Origin: an uncultured Bacteroidales bacterium
GTDB lineage: Bacteria; Bacteroidota; Bacteroidia; Bacteroidales; Bacteroidaceae
DNA: 64,000 nt
Reading direction: 5' to 3'
Assembly: GCA_945833885.1 (NCBI GenBank)
Contig: CAMAFY010000002.1
Coordinates: 78,473-142,472 of the forward strand
Shown here in pieces: positions 8,475 to 18,351 of this stretch (positions within the stretch are counted from its first letter, which is position 1; every line of letters begins with the position of its first letter). A program made the translations under genes and the position numbers. Under the pieces are notes generated by a model, which was not told the origin of the DNA, did no database searches, and was given only the letters and a program-made list of their open reading frames with translations.

Positions 8475-9389
8475 ATGACTAAACATACAGAGAACCGAAG
8501 AGGATTGTACAATCCCGAGAATGAGCATGACGCTTGTGGCGTAGGCATGGTGGTAAACATCCATGGAAATAAAAGCCACGAATTGGTGGACAATGCCCTC
8601 AAGGTGCTTGAAAACATGCGGCACAGAGGAGCGGAGGGAGCCGATGGAAAGACGGGTGATGGCGCTGGCATCCTGTTGCAGATTCCACACGAGTTTATTT
8701 TGTTGCAAGGTATACCCGTTCCGGAAAAGGGACATTATGGTACAGGTCTTGTGTTCTTGCCCAAGGATGCCCGGCGGCAGCAGGACATACTGTCCATTGT
8801 GATAGAGGAGGTCGAGCGCGAAGGCTTGAACCTGATGCGCATGAGAGCCGTTCCCACGTGTCCCGATTGTTTGAGCGAGAGTGCAAGGGAGGTTGAGCCG
8901 GACATCAAGCAAATCTTCGTCACCGGTGTGACCGACGAAGCCTATCCACGTTTTGAGCGTACGCTTTATCTGATAAGGAAGCGGATAGAGAAGCGTGTGA
9001 GCAATCCGGATTTCTATATTGTCAGTCTGTCAAGTAAGAACATCATTTACAAGGGAATGCTGTCGAGCACTCAGGTCAGGGCATATTTCCCCGATCTGAG
9101 CAACACGTATTTTACGAGCGGACTGGCTTTGGTCCACTCGCGTTTCAGTACCAACACGTTTCCCACATGGTCCCTTGCCCAGCCTTTCCGTCTGCTGGCC
9201 CACAACGGAGAGATCAACACCATACGTGGCAACCGTTCGTGGATGAAGGCACGCGAGAGTGTGCTTGATAGTGCCGAACTGGGTCATGTAAAGGACATCA
9301 GTCCCATCATACAACCCAACATGAGCGACTCCGCCAGTCTGGACAACGTGTTTGAATTCTTTGTCATGAGTGGCCTGTCCCTTCCGTAG
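8475..9389 (+). CDS. gltB: glutamate synthase large subunit, N-terminal (glutaminase) fragment before an in-frame TAG
   Basis: GltB makes glutamate from glutamine and 2-oxoglutarate. This segment carries the class II glutamine amidotransferase domain. The nucleophile is Cys21 (HDACGVGMV), normally exposed by removing the first residues, followed by MRHRGAEGADGKTGDGAGIL and the NGEINT motif (LLAHNGEINTIRGNR). The frame ends at codon 305 in TAG, inside the normally conserved GRSLPHA segment (here GLSLP-stop-A). The rest of GltB continues in the same frame three bases later (9393-12971). Unless the stop is read through or is a sequencing error, the domain is cut before it is complete. Confidence 0.85.
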   Translation: MTKHTENRRGLYNPENEHDACGVGMVVNIHGNKSHELVDNALKVLENMRHRGAEGADGKTGDGAGILLQIPHEFILLQGIPVPEKGHYGTGLVFLPKDARRQQDILSIVIEEVEREGLNLMRMRAVPTCPDCLSESAREVEPDIKQIFVTGVTDEAYPRFERTLYLIRKRIEKRVSNPDFYIVSLSSKNIIYKGMLSSTQVRAYFPDLSNTYFTSGLALVHSRFSTNTFPTWSLAQPFRLLAHNGEINTIRGNRSWMKARESVLDSAELGHVKDISPIIQPNMSDSASLDNVFEFFVMSGLSLP

Positions 9390-9392
9390 GCA

Positions 9393-12300
9393 ATGGCGGT
9401 TCTGGTGCCCGAAAGTTTCAACGACAAGAATCCCATCTCCGATGATCTCAAAGCCTTTTATGAATACTATTCCATCCTGATGGAGCCCTGGGACGGACCC
9501 GCAGCCCTGCTATTCAGTGATGGCAGGTATGCTGGTGGAATGCTTGACCGCAACGGATTGCGTCCAAGCCGGTATACGATTACCAATAAAGGCCTGATGG
9601 TTGTTGCAAGTGAGGTGGGTGTTATGGATTTCGAACCCGGGGAGATTGCTGAGAAAGGCCGTTTGCAACCCGGAAAAATCCTGTTGGTCGACACACAGGA
9701 AGGCAAGATCTATTACGATGGTGAAATCAAAGAGCGTCTGGCCAAGGCACATCCCTACAAGGACTGGTTGCGGATGAACCGCATCCAGTTGGAGAATCTC
9801 AAAAGCGGTCGTCACGTAAGGAATGATGTGGAGAATCTGGAGCGGAAGTTGCTGACTTTCGGTTTTGGAGAAGAGGATATCGAAAAGACCATCATACCCA
9901 TGTGTGTCAACGGTTCGGAACCAGTGGCCGCCATGGGTAACGACACTCCGCTCGCCGTTGCGAGCGACCGTCCTCAGATCTTCTTCAACTACTTCCGGCA
10001 GCAGTTCGCTCAGGTCACCAATCCCGCCATCGACCCGATACGTGAGGAACTCGTCATGTCCCTTACGGAATATATCGGAACTGTGGGTAAGGGTATCCTG
10101 AATCCCGACGAATCAAACTGCAAGATGGTGCGTCTGCCCCATCCTGTCCTCAACAATACCCAACTGGACATTCTATGCAATATCCGGTACAAGGGATTCA
10201 ACACCACCAAACTTCCCATCCTCTTCCCGGTAGAGGGAGGAGAGAGCGGACTCCGCAACGCACTTGAAAATCTCTGCCGCGAGGCTGAGGAGTGTGTGGA
10301 CAAAGGCATCAGTTACATTATCCTCTCTGATCGTGGAATCGACGCCGAACATGCGGCCATTCCCTCCCTGTTGGCTGTCAGCGCGGTGCATCATCACCTG
10401 ATAAACGTCGGAAAGCGTGTGCAGACAGCATTGATTGTTGAGAGCGGTGAAATCCGTGAAGTGATGCACGCCGCCCTTCTTCTCGGTTACGGGGCAAGTG
10501 CCATCTGCCCTTATCTCACCTTTTCCGTATTGGATGATCTGGTGAAAAGGGGTGAGATACAGGTGAACTACGAGACGGCGGAGAAGAATTATATAAAGGC
10601 TGTCTGCAAAGGACTCTTCAAGACCATGTCGAAGATGGGCATCAGCACCATCCGCTCGTATCGGGGAGCCAAGATATTCGAGAGTGTCGGACTGAGTGAG
10701 GCCCTTCTGAGAAAATACTTCGGTACGGAGATGAGCACCATCGGAGGTGTCGGATTGGCGCATATCGCCGCGGATGCCATCCGCCTGCACAAAGAAGGTT
10801 TCATGGCCGAGAAGGAGCCGGAATTCCTTCCCAACAACGGACAGTTCAACTATCGTCGGGATGGAATCCAGCATGCCTGGAACCCCGAGACCATCAGTAC
10901 CCTGCAACTTGCCACACGTTTGGGAAGTTACAAGAAGTTTAAGGAGTTCACACGTTTGGTGGACGAGAAGGAGAAGCCCATCTTCATCCGCGATTTCTTC
11001 GATATCCGCATGGCGGAAAAGCCCGTTCCTCTGGACGAGGTGGAGCCTGTGGAGAGCATCGTACGCCGTTTCGTCACGGGAGCCATGTCGTTCGGAGCCA
11101 TCAGTATCGAGGCGCATGAGGCCCTTGCTCTGGCGATGAACAAACTGGGCACGCGAAGCAACACTGGCGAGGGTGGCGAGGATAACGCCAGATACAGCAG
11201 CACATTTGAAGGGATATCCTTGAGCAGCAAGACCAAGCAGGTGGCAAGCGGACGATTCGGAGTCACTGCCGAATATCTGGTGAACGCCGAGGAGATACAG
11301 ATTAAAGTGGCACAAGGTGCCAAGCCTGGCGAAGGTGGGCAGTTGCCGGGATTCAAGGTGAACGAGATCATTGCAAAAACCCGAAACAGCATTCCCGGCA
11401 TCAGCCTCATCTCGCCCCCGCCTCACCATGATATTTATAGTATTGAGGACCTGGCACAGTTGATATTCGACTTGAAGAACGTCAACCCCACGGCCGCCGT
11501 CAGCGTGAAATTGGTGGCGGAAAGTGGCGTGGGAACCATTGCGGCAGGTGTGGCCAAGGCAAATGCCGACCTGATTGTCATCAGCGGTTCGGAAGGTGGC
11601 ACGGGTGCGTCTCCCGCCAGTTCGATGAGGTTCGCGGGCATCAGTCCTGAGATAGGGTTGAGCGAAGCCCAGCAGACCCTGATGCTCAACGGGCTGCGGC
11701 AGCAGGTACGTCTTCAGACCGACGGTCAGTTGAAGACCGGACGCGACGTCATTGCCATGGCGCTTTTGGGTGCCGACGAGTTTGCCTTCGGCACATTGCC
11801 CTTGATTGTGCTCGGATGTGTGATGATGCGCAAATGCAACACCAACACCTGTCCTGTGGGTGTGGCCACGCAGAATCCGGAACTTAGGGAGAAGTTCCGC
11901 GGACATTATCAGTACGTGGTCAACTATTTCACATTCCTTGCTCAGGAGGTGCGCGAATATCTGTCGGTCATGGGATTCCGTTCGCTCGACGAAATTATTG
12001 GCCGTACCGACCTGCTTGGAATGAAGCCCCAGCAACCGGGCAGCAAATCGTCGAAACTTGATTTCTCACGTCTGCTCCATTCCGAGGGACAGCCCCAACA
12101 TTGGGATGGGCGCACCTTCACAAAGGTGGAGGGAGTGAAGGATTTCGATATCCTCACCGATGCAAAGGCCTCTGTGGAGACCGGCAGGGAGGTCCATCTC
12201 GACTATACAATCAAGAATACCGACCGCGCCACATGCACCATGCTTTCGGGATTGATAGCCCGCACATACGGTGAGAAGGGATTGCCCGACAGCACCATCA

Positions 12301-12971
12301 ACATCACGTTCAAAGGTTCCGCAGGTCAGAGTTTCGGAGCATTCCTTACCAAAGGCGTGAATGTCAAACTTGAAGGTGAGGCAAACGACTATTTCGGAAA
12401 GGGACTTTCGGGCGGACGCATCAGCATCTTCCCGCCCGTCCGGTCAGGCGAGGATTTTGTGGCAGCGGACAACATCATAGCCGGAAATACAGGCCTCTAC
12501 GGTGCCACCTCCGGTGAACTCTACGTCAACGGACAGGTGGGCGAGCGCTTTGCCGTGAGAAATTCCGGCGCCATAGCCGTGGTGGAAGGTGCCGGCGACC
12601 ATTGTTGCGAATACATGACCGGCGGACGCGTTGTGGTATTGGGTCGTACGGGGCGCAATTTTGCCGCCGGTATGTCGGGTGGCGTTGCCTATGTATGGAA
12701 TAAGGATGGCAATTTCGACTACTTCTGTAATATGGATATGGTCGAACTCTCGCTTTTGGAGGAAAGCAGTTACCGCAAGGAGTTGCACGAACTCATCCGT
12801 CAGCACTGGCTTTACACGGGTTCGCGTCTGGCCAGACTCATTCTGGACGATTGGAACCATTATGTGGAGCAGTTTATCCAGGTGGTGCCCATCGAGTACA
12901 AGCGTGTGCTGCAAGAAGAGCAGATGAGGAAATTGCAGCAAAAGATTGCCGATATAGCACGCGACTATTAA
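9393..12971 (+). CDS. gltB: glutamate synthase large subunit, remainder (central, FMN/synthase and GXGXG domains)
   Basis: This continues the frame of 8475-9389 directly after the TAG and opens with MAVLVPESFNDKNPISDDL. It includes the end of the amidotransferase domain (GPAALLFSDGR), the central domain, and the FMN-binding synthase domain (GEGGEDNARY, then KPGEGGQLPG, then SGSEGGTGASP). The [3Fe-4S] motif CVMMRKCNTNTC follows, and last the GXGXG beta-helix domain. Together the two pieces span 1498 codons, the usual GltB length, with no other damage. As annotated, the fragment lacks the catalytic Cys and could use only free ammonia, if it is made at all. gltD follows 228 bp downstream. Confidence 0.9.
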   Translation: MAVLVPESFNDKNPISDDLKAFYEYYSILMEPWDGPAALLFSDGRYAGGMLDRNGLRPSRYTITNKGLMVVASEVGVMDFEPGEIAEKGRLQPGKILLVDTQEGKIYYDGEIKERLAKAHPYKDWLRMNRIQLENLKSGRHVRNDVENLERKLLTFGFGEEDIEKTIIPMCVNGSEPVAAMGNDTPLAVASDRPQIFFNYFRQQFAQVTNPAIDPIREELVMSLTEYIGTVGKGILNPDESNCKMVRLPHPVLNNTQLDILCNIRYKGFNTTKLPILFPVEGGESGLRNALENLCREAEECVDKGISYIILSDRGIDAEHAAIPSLLAVSAVHHHLINVGKRVQTALIVESGEIREVMHAALLLGYGASAICPYLTFSVLDDLVKRGEIQVNYETAEKNYIKAVCKGLFKTMSKMGISTIRSYRGAKIFESVGLSEALLRKYFGTEMSTIGGVGLAHIAADAIRLHKEGFMAEKEPEFLPNNGQFNYRRDGIQHAWNPETISTLQLATRLGSYKKFKEFTRLVDEKEKPIFIRDFFDIRMAEKPVPLDEVEPVESIVRRFVTGAMSFGAISIEAHEALALAMNKLGTRSNTGEGGEDNARYSSTFEGISLSSKTKQVASGRFGVTAEYLVNAEEIQIKVAQGAKPGEGGQLPGFKVNEIIAKTRNSIPGISLISPPPHHDIYSIEDLAQLIFDLKNVNPTAAVSVKLVAESGVGTIAAGVAKANADLIVISGSEGGTGASPASSMRFAGISPEIGLSEAQQTLMLNGLRQQVRLQTDGQLKTGRDVIAMALLGADEFAFGTLPLIVLGCVMMRKCNTNTCPVGVATQNPELREKFRGHYQYVVNYFTFLAQEVREYLSVMGFRSLDEIIGRTDLLGMKPQQPGSKSSKLDFSRLLHSEGQPQHWDGRTFTKVEGVKDFDILTDAKASVETGREVHLDYTIKNTDRATCTMLSGLIARTYGEKGLPDSTINITFKGSAGQSFGAFLTKGVNVKLEGEANDYFGKGLSGGRISIFPPVRSGEDFVAADNIIAGNTGLYGATSGELYVNGQVGERFAVRNSGAIAVVEGAGDHCCEYMTGGRVVVLGRTGRNFAAGMSGGVAYVWNKDGNFDYFCNMDMVELSLLEESSYRKELHELIRQHWLYTGSRLARLILDDWNHYVEQFIQVVPIEYKRVLQEEQMRKLQQKIADIARDY

Positions 12972-13199
12972 GCATACGTTCTCTACAGTCTCCACCCTTA
13001 CCGATGGGGATGCAGGGCAATATCAATAATAAACTTCTCAGGCGGGTTCTATAAAATGAGAGTTGTCGGATTTCGAAAAAGACGAAAGACGGCAAAATGT
13101 GCTCTTGAATATTATATATAATGTACCCCTAAAATCGATATTAAGTATTTAGGCCGGTAACTGAAAGAACCCACCTTCATTATAGAAAATATCAATGAT

Positions 13200-14579
13200 A
13201 TGGGAGATCCAAAAGCATTTCTGAGCATACATCGTAAAGAGGCCGGATACAGGCCTGTAAGTGAACGCGTGTACGACTTCAGCGAGGTGGAACAGACCCT
13301 CAACACGCACGACCGCCGCGAGCAAGCCAGCCGTTGCATGGACTGCGGTGTTCCCTTCTGCCATTGGGCATGTCCGTTGGGAAACAAATGCCCGGAGTGG
13401 AACGATGCCCTCTACAAAGGCAAATGGAAACTGGCGTACAAGATACTCACATCCACCAACCCTTTCCCCGAATTTACCGGACGCATCTGTCCAGCACTTT
13501 GCGAGAAGAGTTGCGTGCTCCAACTTACCATGCACGAACCTACCACCAACCGTGAGGACGAATGCGCCATTATGGAGCGTGCCTGGCAGGAAAGTTACAT
13601 CGTTCCCTGTCCGCCGGACAAGCGTACAGGGCAGAGCGTGGCTGTCATTGGCGCGGGTCCGTCAGGATTGAGCGCCGCTTGGTATCTCAATAAACAGGGA
13701 GTTTCTGTGGACGTCTACGACGCCAACCCCAAGGCCGGCGGTCTGCTCCGTTACGGTATTCCCAATTTCAAGTTGCAGAAAGAGGTCATCGAGCGTCGCA
13801 TCAAACTCATGAAAGCCGAGGGAATAGCGTTCCATTTCGGAGTCCATGTGGACCTGAAACAGGATTCCTTCTGTATGGAAAGCCTGGAAAAGGCCATCGG
13901 TAAGTACGATGCCTATATCATCGCCACAGGAACCCCCATGGCGCGTGACCTCAACATCCCGGGACGTGACCTCAAAGGCGTCCATCTGGCTCTCGAACTC
14001 TTGTCCCAGCAAAACCGCATACTTGATGGAGAGACGCCGGATGCCGGAAGTCTGGTCAACGCAAAGGGGAAGCGCGTCCTGGTCATTGGCGGAGGCGACA
14101 CCGGTTCGGACTGTATCGGAACGGCCCATAGACAGGGTTGTACGAGTGTGACCCAGATAGAAATCATGCCCCAACCTCCTGTGGGCGACAATCCCTCCAC
14201 CCCTTGGCCCTCGTGGCCTGTGGTGATGAAGACCACCAGCAGCCATGAGGAAGGATGCGAAAGACGTTGGTTGCTCAACACCAATCAGTTCGTCGGAGAG
14301 GACGGAAAACTTGTGGGAGCCGAGGTGGAAGGCGTGGTTTGGGAGCAGAACCCCGATGGTGGCCGTCCCATCATGAAGTTGGACGGCCATAAGGAAATCA
14401 TACCCTGTGATATGGTACTTTTGGCCATGGGTTTCCTTAAACCCCAGCATCCCGAGTATCCCGCGAATGTTTTTGTGACAGGTGATGCCGCTTCGGGAGC
14501 AAGTCTTGTGGTGCGTGCCATCGCCGCCGGAAAGAATACGTCGCAGCAAGTGGGAGAATACCTCGGAAATCTCCAATGA
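13200..14579 (+). CDS. gltD: glutamate synthase small subunit (NADPH-dependent)
   Basis: GltD is the electron-input subunit that passes electrons from NAD(P)H to GltB. The 459-residue sequence has the N-terminal Cys-rich region binding [4Fe-4S] clusters (CMDCGVPFCHWACPLGNKCP from Cys46, and GRICPALCEKSCVLQ). Two dinucleotide folds follow: GAGPSGLSAAWYL at about 151 for FAD, and GGGDTGSDCIG at about 297 for NAD(P)H. The C-terminus keeps the FAD motif VFVTGDAASGASLVVRAI. The start ATG at 13200 is clear. A strong terminator at 14629-14671 closes the gltBD unit. Confidence 0.94.
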   Translation: MGDPKAFLSIHRKEAGYRPVSERVYDFSEVEQTLNTHDRREQASRCMDCGVPFCHWACPLGNKCPEWNDALYKGKWKLAYKILTSTNPFPEFTGRICPALCEKSCVLQLTMHEPTTNREDECAIMERAWQESYIVPCPPDKRTGQSVAVIGAGPSGLSAAWYLNKQGVSVDVYDANPKAGGLLRYGIPNFKLQKEVIERRIKLMKAEGIAFHFGVHVDLKQDSFCMESLEKAIGKYDAYIIATGTPMARDLNIPGRDLKGVHLALELLSQQNRILDGETPDAGSLVNAKGKRVLVIGGGDTGSDCIGTAHRQGCTSVTQIEIMPQPPVGDNPSTPWPSWPVVMKTTSSHEEGCERRWLLNTNQFVGEDGKLVGAEVEGVVWEQNPDGGRPIMKLDGHKEIIPCDMVLLAMGFLKPQHPEYPANVFVTGDAASGASLVVRAIAAGKNTSQQVGEYLGNLQ

Positions 14580-14628
14580 TGAAGTGATAAATGGACGCAA
14601 AATCCGGCGTCAAGAACGAAGAACAGCA

Positions 14629-14671
14629 ACAGTATGGCTTCTGCACGTTGGCGGAAGTCATACTGTTTTTT
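14629..14671 (+). terminator. Rho-independent terminator of gltBD
   Basis: The arms ACAGTATGGCTTC and GAAGTCATACTGT pair with one mismatch and are followed by six T. Confidence 0.8.
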
Positions 14672-14950
14672 CATGGCGTCTCCGGCAAAGGGTTTGCGTT
14701 TCTTGCCCGATGTTTTGCAGTTTGGAGAAGGTGGCATCCGCATGTGTCCGGTGTTTTGTAGGGTATTTGTAATTTTGCGGCAGAAAAACATTTGAGGTGG
14801 TATGCCGGATCAACTTATCTATGGCTTAAAGACTACAAGCAGTTGATTGAAATCAGGGAACAACAGTAAAGCATAAACCTCAAAATCCATTCTTTTTTCT
14901 GATGGATTTTTTTTAGAATCCATCCAAACAACATCCCTTTCATCATTGCT
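14672..14950 (+). other. intergenic region with a short orphan frame and a second hairpin
   Basis: A start-less open frame at 14762-14869 ends ...YLWLKDYKQLIEIREQQ and may be a gene remnant; no family is recognised. A hairpin at 14883-14914 (AAAATCCAT paired with ATGGATTTTTTTT) sits in the leader of the GH31 gene. It looks like a terminator or attenuator. The motif AATCCATCC follows once more at 14917. Confidence 0.35.
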
Positions 14951-17893
14951 ATGAACCCTACAAAGAAAATCCTTTCTTTATTCCTTGGCCTGGCATTTCC
15001 TGCGCTTTTCGCTCATGCCGATTATGAGCGCAGCGGTAATTTCGTCACCATTCATCCCACGTCGGGTGCTTCGCGTACCATTCGTCTGCAGGTCATCAAC
15101 GACCATATCATCCGCGTAGAGCAGACCCCTGATGCTGAAATCCCCAAGAAAAAGACCAGTCTGGTAGTGCTGCCGCAGCACGGAAGCCCCAAATTCAGTG
15201 TGCAGGAAGACGGGCAGTATTTGCAGATTCTTGCCGCAGGCATAAGTGCCAAAGTCTCGAAATCCGATGGAAAAGTGGCGTTCTTCGATGCCCAGGGGAA
15301 GCCTCTGCTGGCGGAGAAGCACAAGTCGTTCCAGCCCTATCTCAGTCCTCAGACCCAACTTCCTGAAACATACCGACCCTCCTCGCCCGAGGAAATCGGA
15401 TGGGGAAAGACCGAGGATGCCCATATCCTGAGCCTTGAAGACCGTAGCGGTTATTCGTGGAATGTCCGCTTCGACTCCCCCGAGGATGAGGCCATCTACG
15501 GATTGGGACAGCACCAAAGCGAGGAGATGAACTATAAGGGACGCAACGAGGAACTCTTCCAGTACAACACCAAAGTGAGCGTTCCCTTTGTGGTCAGCAC
15601 CGCCGGTTACGGACTCCTTTGGGACAGTTACAGTTACGGCCGTTGGGGAAATCCCGAGAATTACCGCCAGTTGGGTGGCGTTTTCCGCCTCTATGACCGC
15701 GACGGCCAGTGCGGAAACCTCACAGGAACGTACACGGAGGCCGGAGGCCGGCAGATTGTCCGCGGCGAGGACTCCCTCTATTACGAAAATTCCCGCGAGA
15801 TTCCGCGCCTTCCACAGGGATTTGCCCTCAATGGCAGCCATGTCGTCTACGAAGGTTTTCTTGAGGCTCCCGCGTCCGATGTCTTCCATTTCATCCTCTA
15901 TTACGCCGGATACGTCAAGGTTTATCTCGACGGACACCTTGTTGTTCCCGAAAGATGGCGCACGGCGTGGAACCCCAATGCGTATAAATTCCAGGCCTCT
16001 CTGCTGAAAGGCCGCCGAACTCCCATACGCATCGAGTGGAAGCCCGATGGCGACGTCAGTTACTGCGGACTTCGTGTGGCGCCATTGCAGAGTGCTGAGG
16101 CGCAGCGCGATGTAAGCATCTGGGCAGAGATGGACCGCGACATGGATTATTATGTCATTGCCGGCGACAACATCGACCATATCATCAGCGGATACCGCAC
16201 GCTTACCGGAAAATCGCAGGTGATGCCCAAATGGAGTCTGGGATTCTGGCAGAGCCGCGAGCGCTACAAGACCCAGGAAGAACTGACCTCCACCCTTGCC
16301 GAACTGCGTCGCCGCCGCATACCTGTGGACGTTATGGTGCAGGACTGGAACTATTGGCGCGACGACCAGTGGGGAAGCCACGAGTTCGACCCCGCACGTT
16401 TCCCCAATCCGCAGGCGATGTTCGACAGTGTGCACGATGCCGGAGCGCGGATTATGGTCAGTTGTTGGCCAAAGTTCTATTGCAACACCGGGCATTACCG
16501 CGAACTCGATGAGAACGGATGGATTTATCGCCAGGCCGTCACCGACAGCATCTACGATTGGATTGGATATATGGGCTCGTTCTACGACGCTTACTCACAG
16601 GGCGCCCGGAAGATGTTCTGGCGCCAGATGGACGAACACCTCTATACCCCCTTCGGAAAGAGCATGGATGCCTGGTGGATGGATGCCAGCGAACCGAATG
16701 TCCGCGACTGCACGCCGCTGAATTACCGTAAACTCCTGTGCGGACCGACGGCTTTGGGCACGAGTGACGAGTATTTCAACGCCTATTCCATCGTCAATGC
16801 CGACGCCATTTACAACGGACAGCGCGGTGTGAACCCCGACCGTCGCGTCTTCCTCCTCACACGTTCCGGATTTGCCGGCGAGCAGCGTTATGGTACCGCC
16901 ACGTGGAGCGGAGACATCGCTACACGTTGGGAGGACATGAGGGCACAGGCATCGGCAGGGCTGAACTTTTCCATGGCAGGAATTCCCTTCTGGGGCATGG
17001 ATATCGGTGGATTCTGCGTAGAAAACCGTTACATGAAGGCGCAGGGCGACTACGAGAGTACGGGAGTCGAGAGTGACGACCTTGCGGAATGGCGCGAACT
17101 TCAGGCACGTTGGCACCAGATGGGCTGCTTCGTCCCCCTCTTCCGCACGCATGGTCAGTGGCCGTTGCGCGAGGTCTGGAACATCGCTCCCGAGGGACAT
17201 CCCGCTTATGACGCCATTGTCAGTTACGATCGTCTGCGTTACCGCCTGATGCCATACCTTTACAGCATGGCAGGTTGGGTGCATTTCAACGATTACACCA
17301 TGCTTCGCGCCCTGCCGATGGACTTCCCCGGACAACCTCACCTGTACAATATCTCCAATCAATGGATGTTCGGACCCTCCATCATGGCATGCCCCGTCAT
17401 GGAGTACAAGGTCCGCAGCCGCGAAGTCACCTTCCCCGAGGGCGTATGCTGGTACAATCTCCACACCGGCGACGCCGTTCCCGCCGTGCGGACCTTGCAG
17501 GTGGATGCCCCTTATGGGCGTATTCCCCTCTTCGCCCCCGCAGGTGCCATCATCCCCACAGGGCCCCAGTTGCAGTACGCCACCGAGCATCCTGCCGACG
17601 TTGTCCGCTTTTATGTCTACGCAGGTCGCGACGGGCAGTTCTCGCTCTACGAGGATGAGGGCGACGGTTATGGCTATGAACGGGGGAAATATGCCACCAT
17701 CGACGTCCGCTACGACGATGCGAAACGCACGCTGACATGGGGGAAACGTCAGGGAAAATTCCCCGGAATGCTCCGCAACCGCCGTTTCGAGGTGGTCTAC
17801 ATCACGCCCGACGCCCCGAAACCCTTCGACCCCGATGCCCCCGCAGCCCATAGTGTCGAATACAAAGGCGATGCCCTCACCGTGCAGTTGTAG
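14951..17893 (+). CDS. GH31 family glycosidase with PA14 domain (alpha-xylosidase/alpha-glucosidase type)
   Basis: The 980-residue enzyme has a signal peptide (cleavage near AHA, residue 24). It has the GH31 N-terminal beta domain (GLGQHQSEEMNYKGR), a PA14 insert at about residues 275-375 (FEGFLEAPASDVFHFILYY, then GYVKVYLDGHLVV), and the catalytic barrel. The nucleophile is Asp578 in WWMDASEPN and the acid/base is Asp655 in WSGDIATRWEDM; GFWQSRERYKTQEEL and PFWGMDIGGF are further family motifs. A PA14 insert in this position is known from alpha-xylosidases acting on xyloglucan oligosaccharides. Xyloglucan or a related alpha-linked glycan is therefore a reasonable substrate guess, not proven. 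The gene stands alone, without SusC/D neighbours, and ends in a strong terminator at 18005. Confidence 0.9.
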   Translation: MNPTKKILSLFLGLAFPALFAHADYERSGNFVTIHPTSGASRTIRLQVINDHIIRVEQTPDAEIPKKKTSLVVLPQHGSPKFSVQEDGQYLQILAAGISAKVSKSDGKVAFFDAQGKPLLAEKHKSFQPYLSPQTQLPETYRPSSPEEIGWGKTEDAHILSLEDRSGYSWNVRFDSPEDEAIYGLGQHQSEEMNYKGRNEELFQYNTKVSVPFVVSTAGYGLLWDSYSYGRWGNPENYRQLGGVFRLYDRDGQCGNLTGTYTEAGGRQIVRGEDSLYYENSREIPRLPQGFALNGSHVVYEGFLEAPASDVFHFILYYAGYVKVYLDGHLVVPERWRTAWNPNAYKFQASLLKGRRTPIRIEWKPDGDVSYCGLRVAPLQSAEAQRDVSIWAEMDRDMDYYVIAGDNIDHIISGYRTLTGKSQVMPKWSLGFWQSRERYKTQEELTSTLAELRRRRIPVDVMVQDWNYWRDDQWGSHEFDPARFPNPQAMFDSVHDAGARIMVSCWPKFYCNTGHYRELDENGWIYRQAVTDSIYDWIGYMGSFYDAYSQGARKMFWRQMDEHLYTPFGKSMDAWWMDASEPNVRDCTPLNYRKLLCGPTALGTSDEYFNAYSIVNADAIYNGQRGVNPDRRVFLLTRSGFAGEQRYGTATWSGDIATRWEDMRAQASAGLNFSMAGIPFWGMDIGGFCVENRYMKAQGDYESTGVESDDLAEWRELQARWHQMGCFVPLFRTHGQWPLREVWNIAPEGHPAYDAIVSYDRLRYRLMPYLYSMAGWVHFNDYTMLRALPMDFPGQPHLYNISNQWMFGPSIMACPVMEYKVRSREVTFPEGVCWYNLHTGDAVPAVRTLQVDAPYGRIPLFAPAGAIIPTGPQLQYATEHPADVVRFYVYAGRDGQFSLYEDEGDGYGYERGKYATIDVRYDDAKRTLTWGKRQGKFPGMLRNRRFEVVYITPDAPKPFDPDAPAAHSVEYKGDALTVQL

Positions 17894-18004
17894 AATTTCC
17901 GCATGCGGACGACAACCCCTTCCCCCTATGTTGATCATCATCTTCCGCACGCTTTCAAGGTAATGTCATAATTTTTCTTCCGAATCCCTTTCGGCATCTT
18001 TTTT

Positions 18005-18060
18005 CAGACCCTGCATGCCCGTTCTTCCCACGAAGACGTATGCAGGGTCTGTCCTTTTTT
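18005..18060 (+). terminator. Rho-independent terminator of the GH31 gene
   Basis: A perfect 12-bp stem, CAGACCCTGCAT with ATGCAGGGTCTG, is followed by TCC and six T. Confidence 0.85.
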
Positions 18061-18136
18061 GCGTTTTCTGCAAATTCTTTCCGAATCCCCTGCCCTGCCC
18101 TTCGGCCTGTGTATGGTGTGCCGCATGATGCTGTTT

Positions 18137-18190
18137 GGGGGGGGGAACCATTTTCCCAGCGCCGGGAAAATGGTCGTGTATGGGGGGGGG
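18137..18190. repeat. perfect hairpin flanked by two G9 tracts
   Basis: Nine G (18137-18145), then ACCATTTTCCC, a six-base loop and GGGAAAATGGT (11-bp perfect stem, 18147-18174), then nine G (18182-18190). A C7 tract follows at 18246. No gene is associated. Confidence 0.5.
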
Positions 18191-18351
18191 AGGGGAAGGA
18201 ACCGTGCTGCCACCAAGGATGGAGAACCGGAAGTGCGAACCTTTCTCCCCCCCGATTGAACGATGAAGAGTGGCAAAAAAACGGAGGTTTACTATAAGAA
18301 TGCAGGTTTTTGTAGAGATTTCTGCCGTTTTCTTTCAGCAAATCAGTACTT

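Noticed and set aside
9387..9389. TAG recoded as an amino acid genome-wide, or pyrrolysine
   Set aside because: Other genes in the window end at TAG in the expected place (5922-5924, 17891-17893). No pyl genes or suppressor tRNA are seen.
10173..12035. Long open frame on the minus strand inside gltB (620 codons)
   Set aside because: It lies opposite a well-supported GltB domain, its translation has no family resemblance, and it follows from the third-position bias of the sense gene. The same applies to 39254-41473 (opposite secDF), 37003-38757 (opposite metG), 14978-16495 and 16595-17950 (opposite GH31), and 56728-58194 (opposite the permease).
14762..14869. Small gene ending ...YLWLKDYKQLIEIREQQ
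   Set aside because: No start codon in frame and no recognised family; kept only as a possible remnant in the intergenic note.
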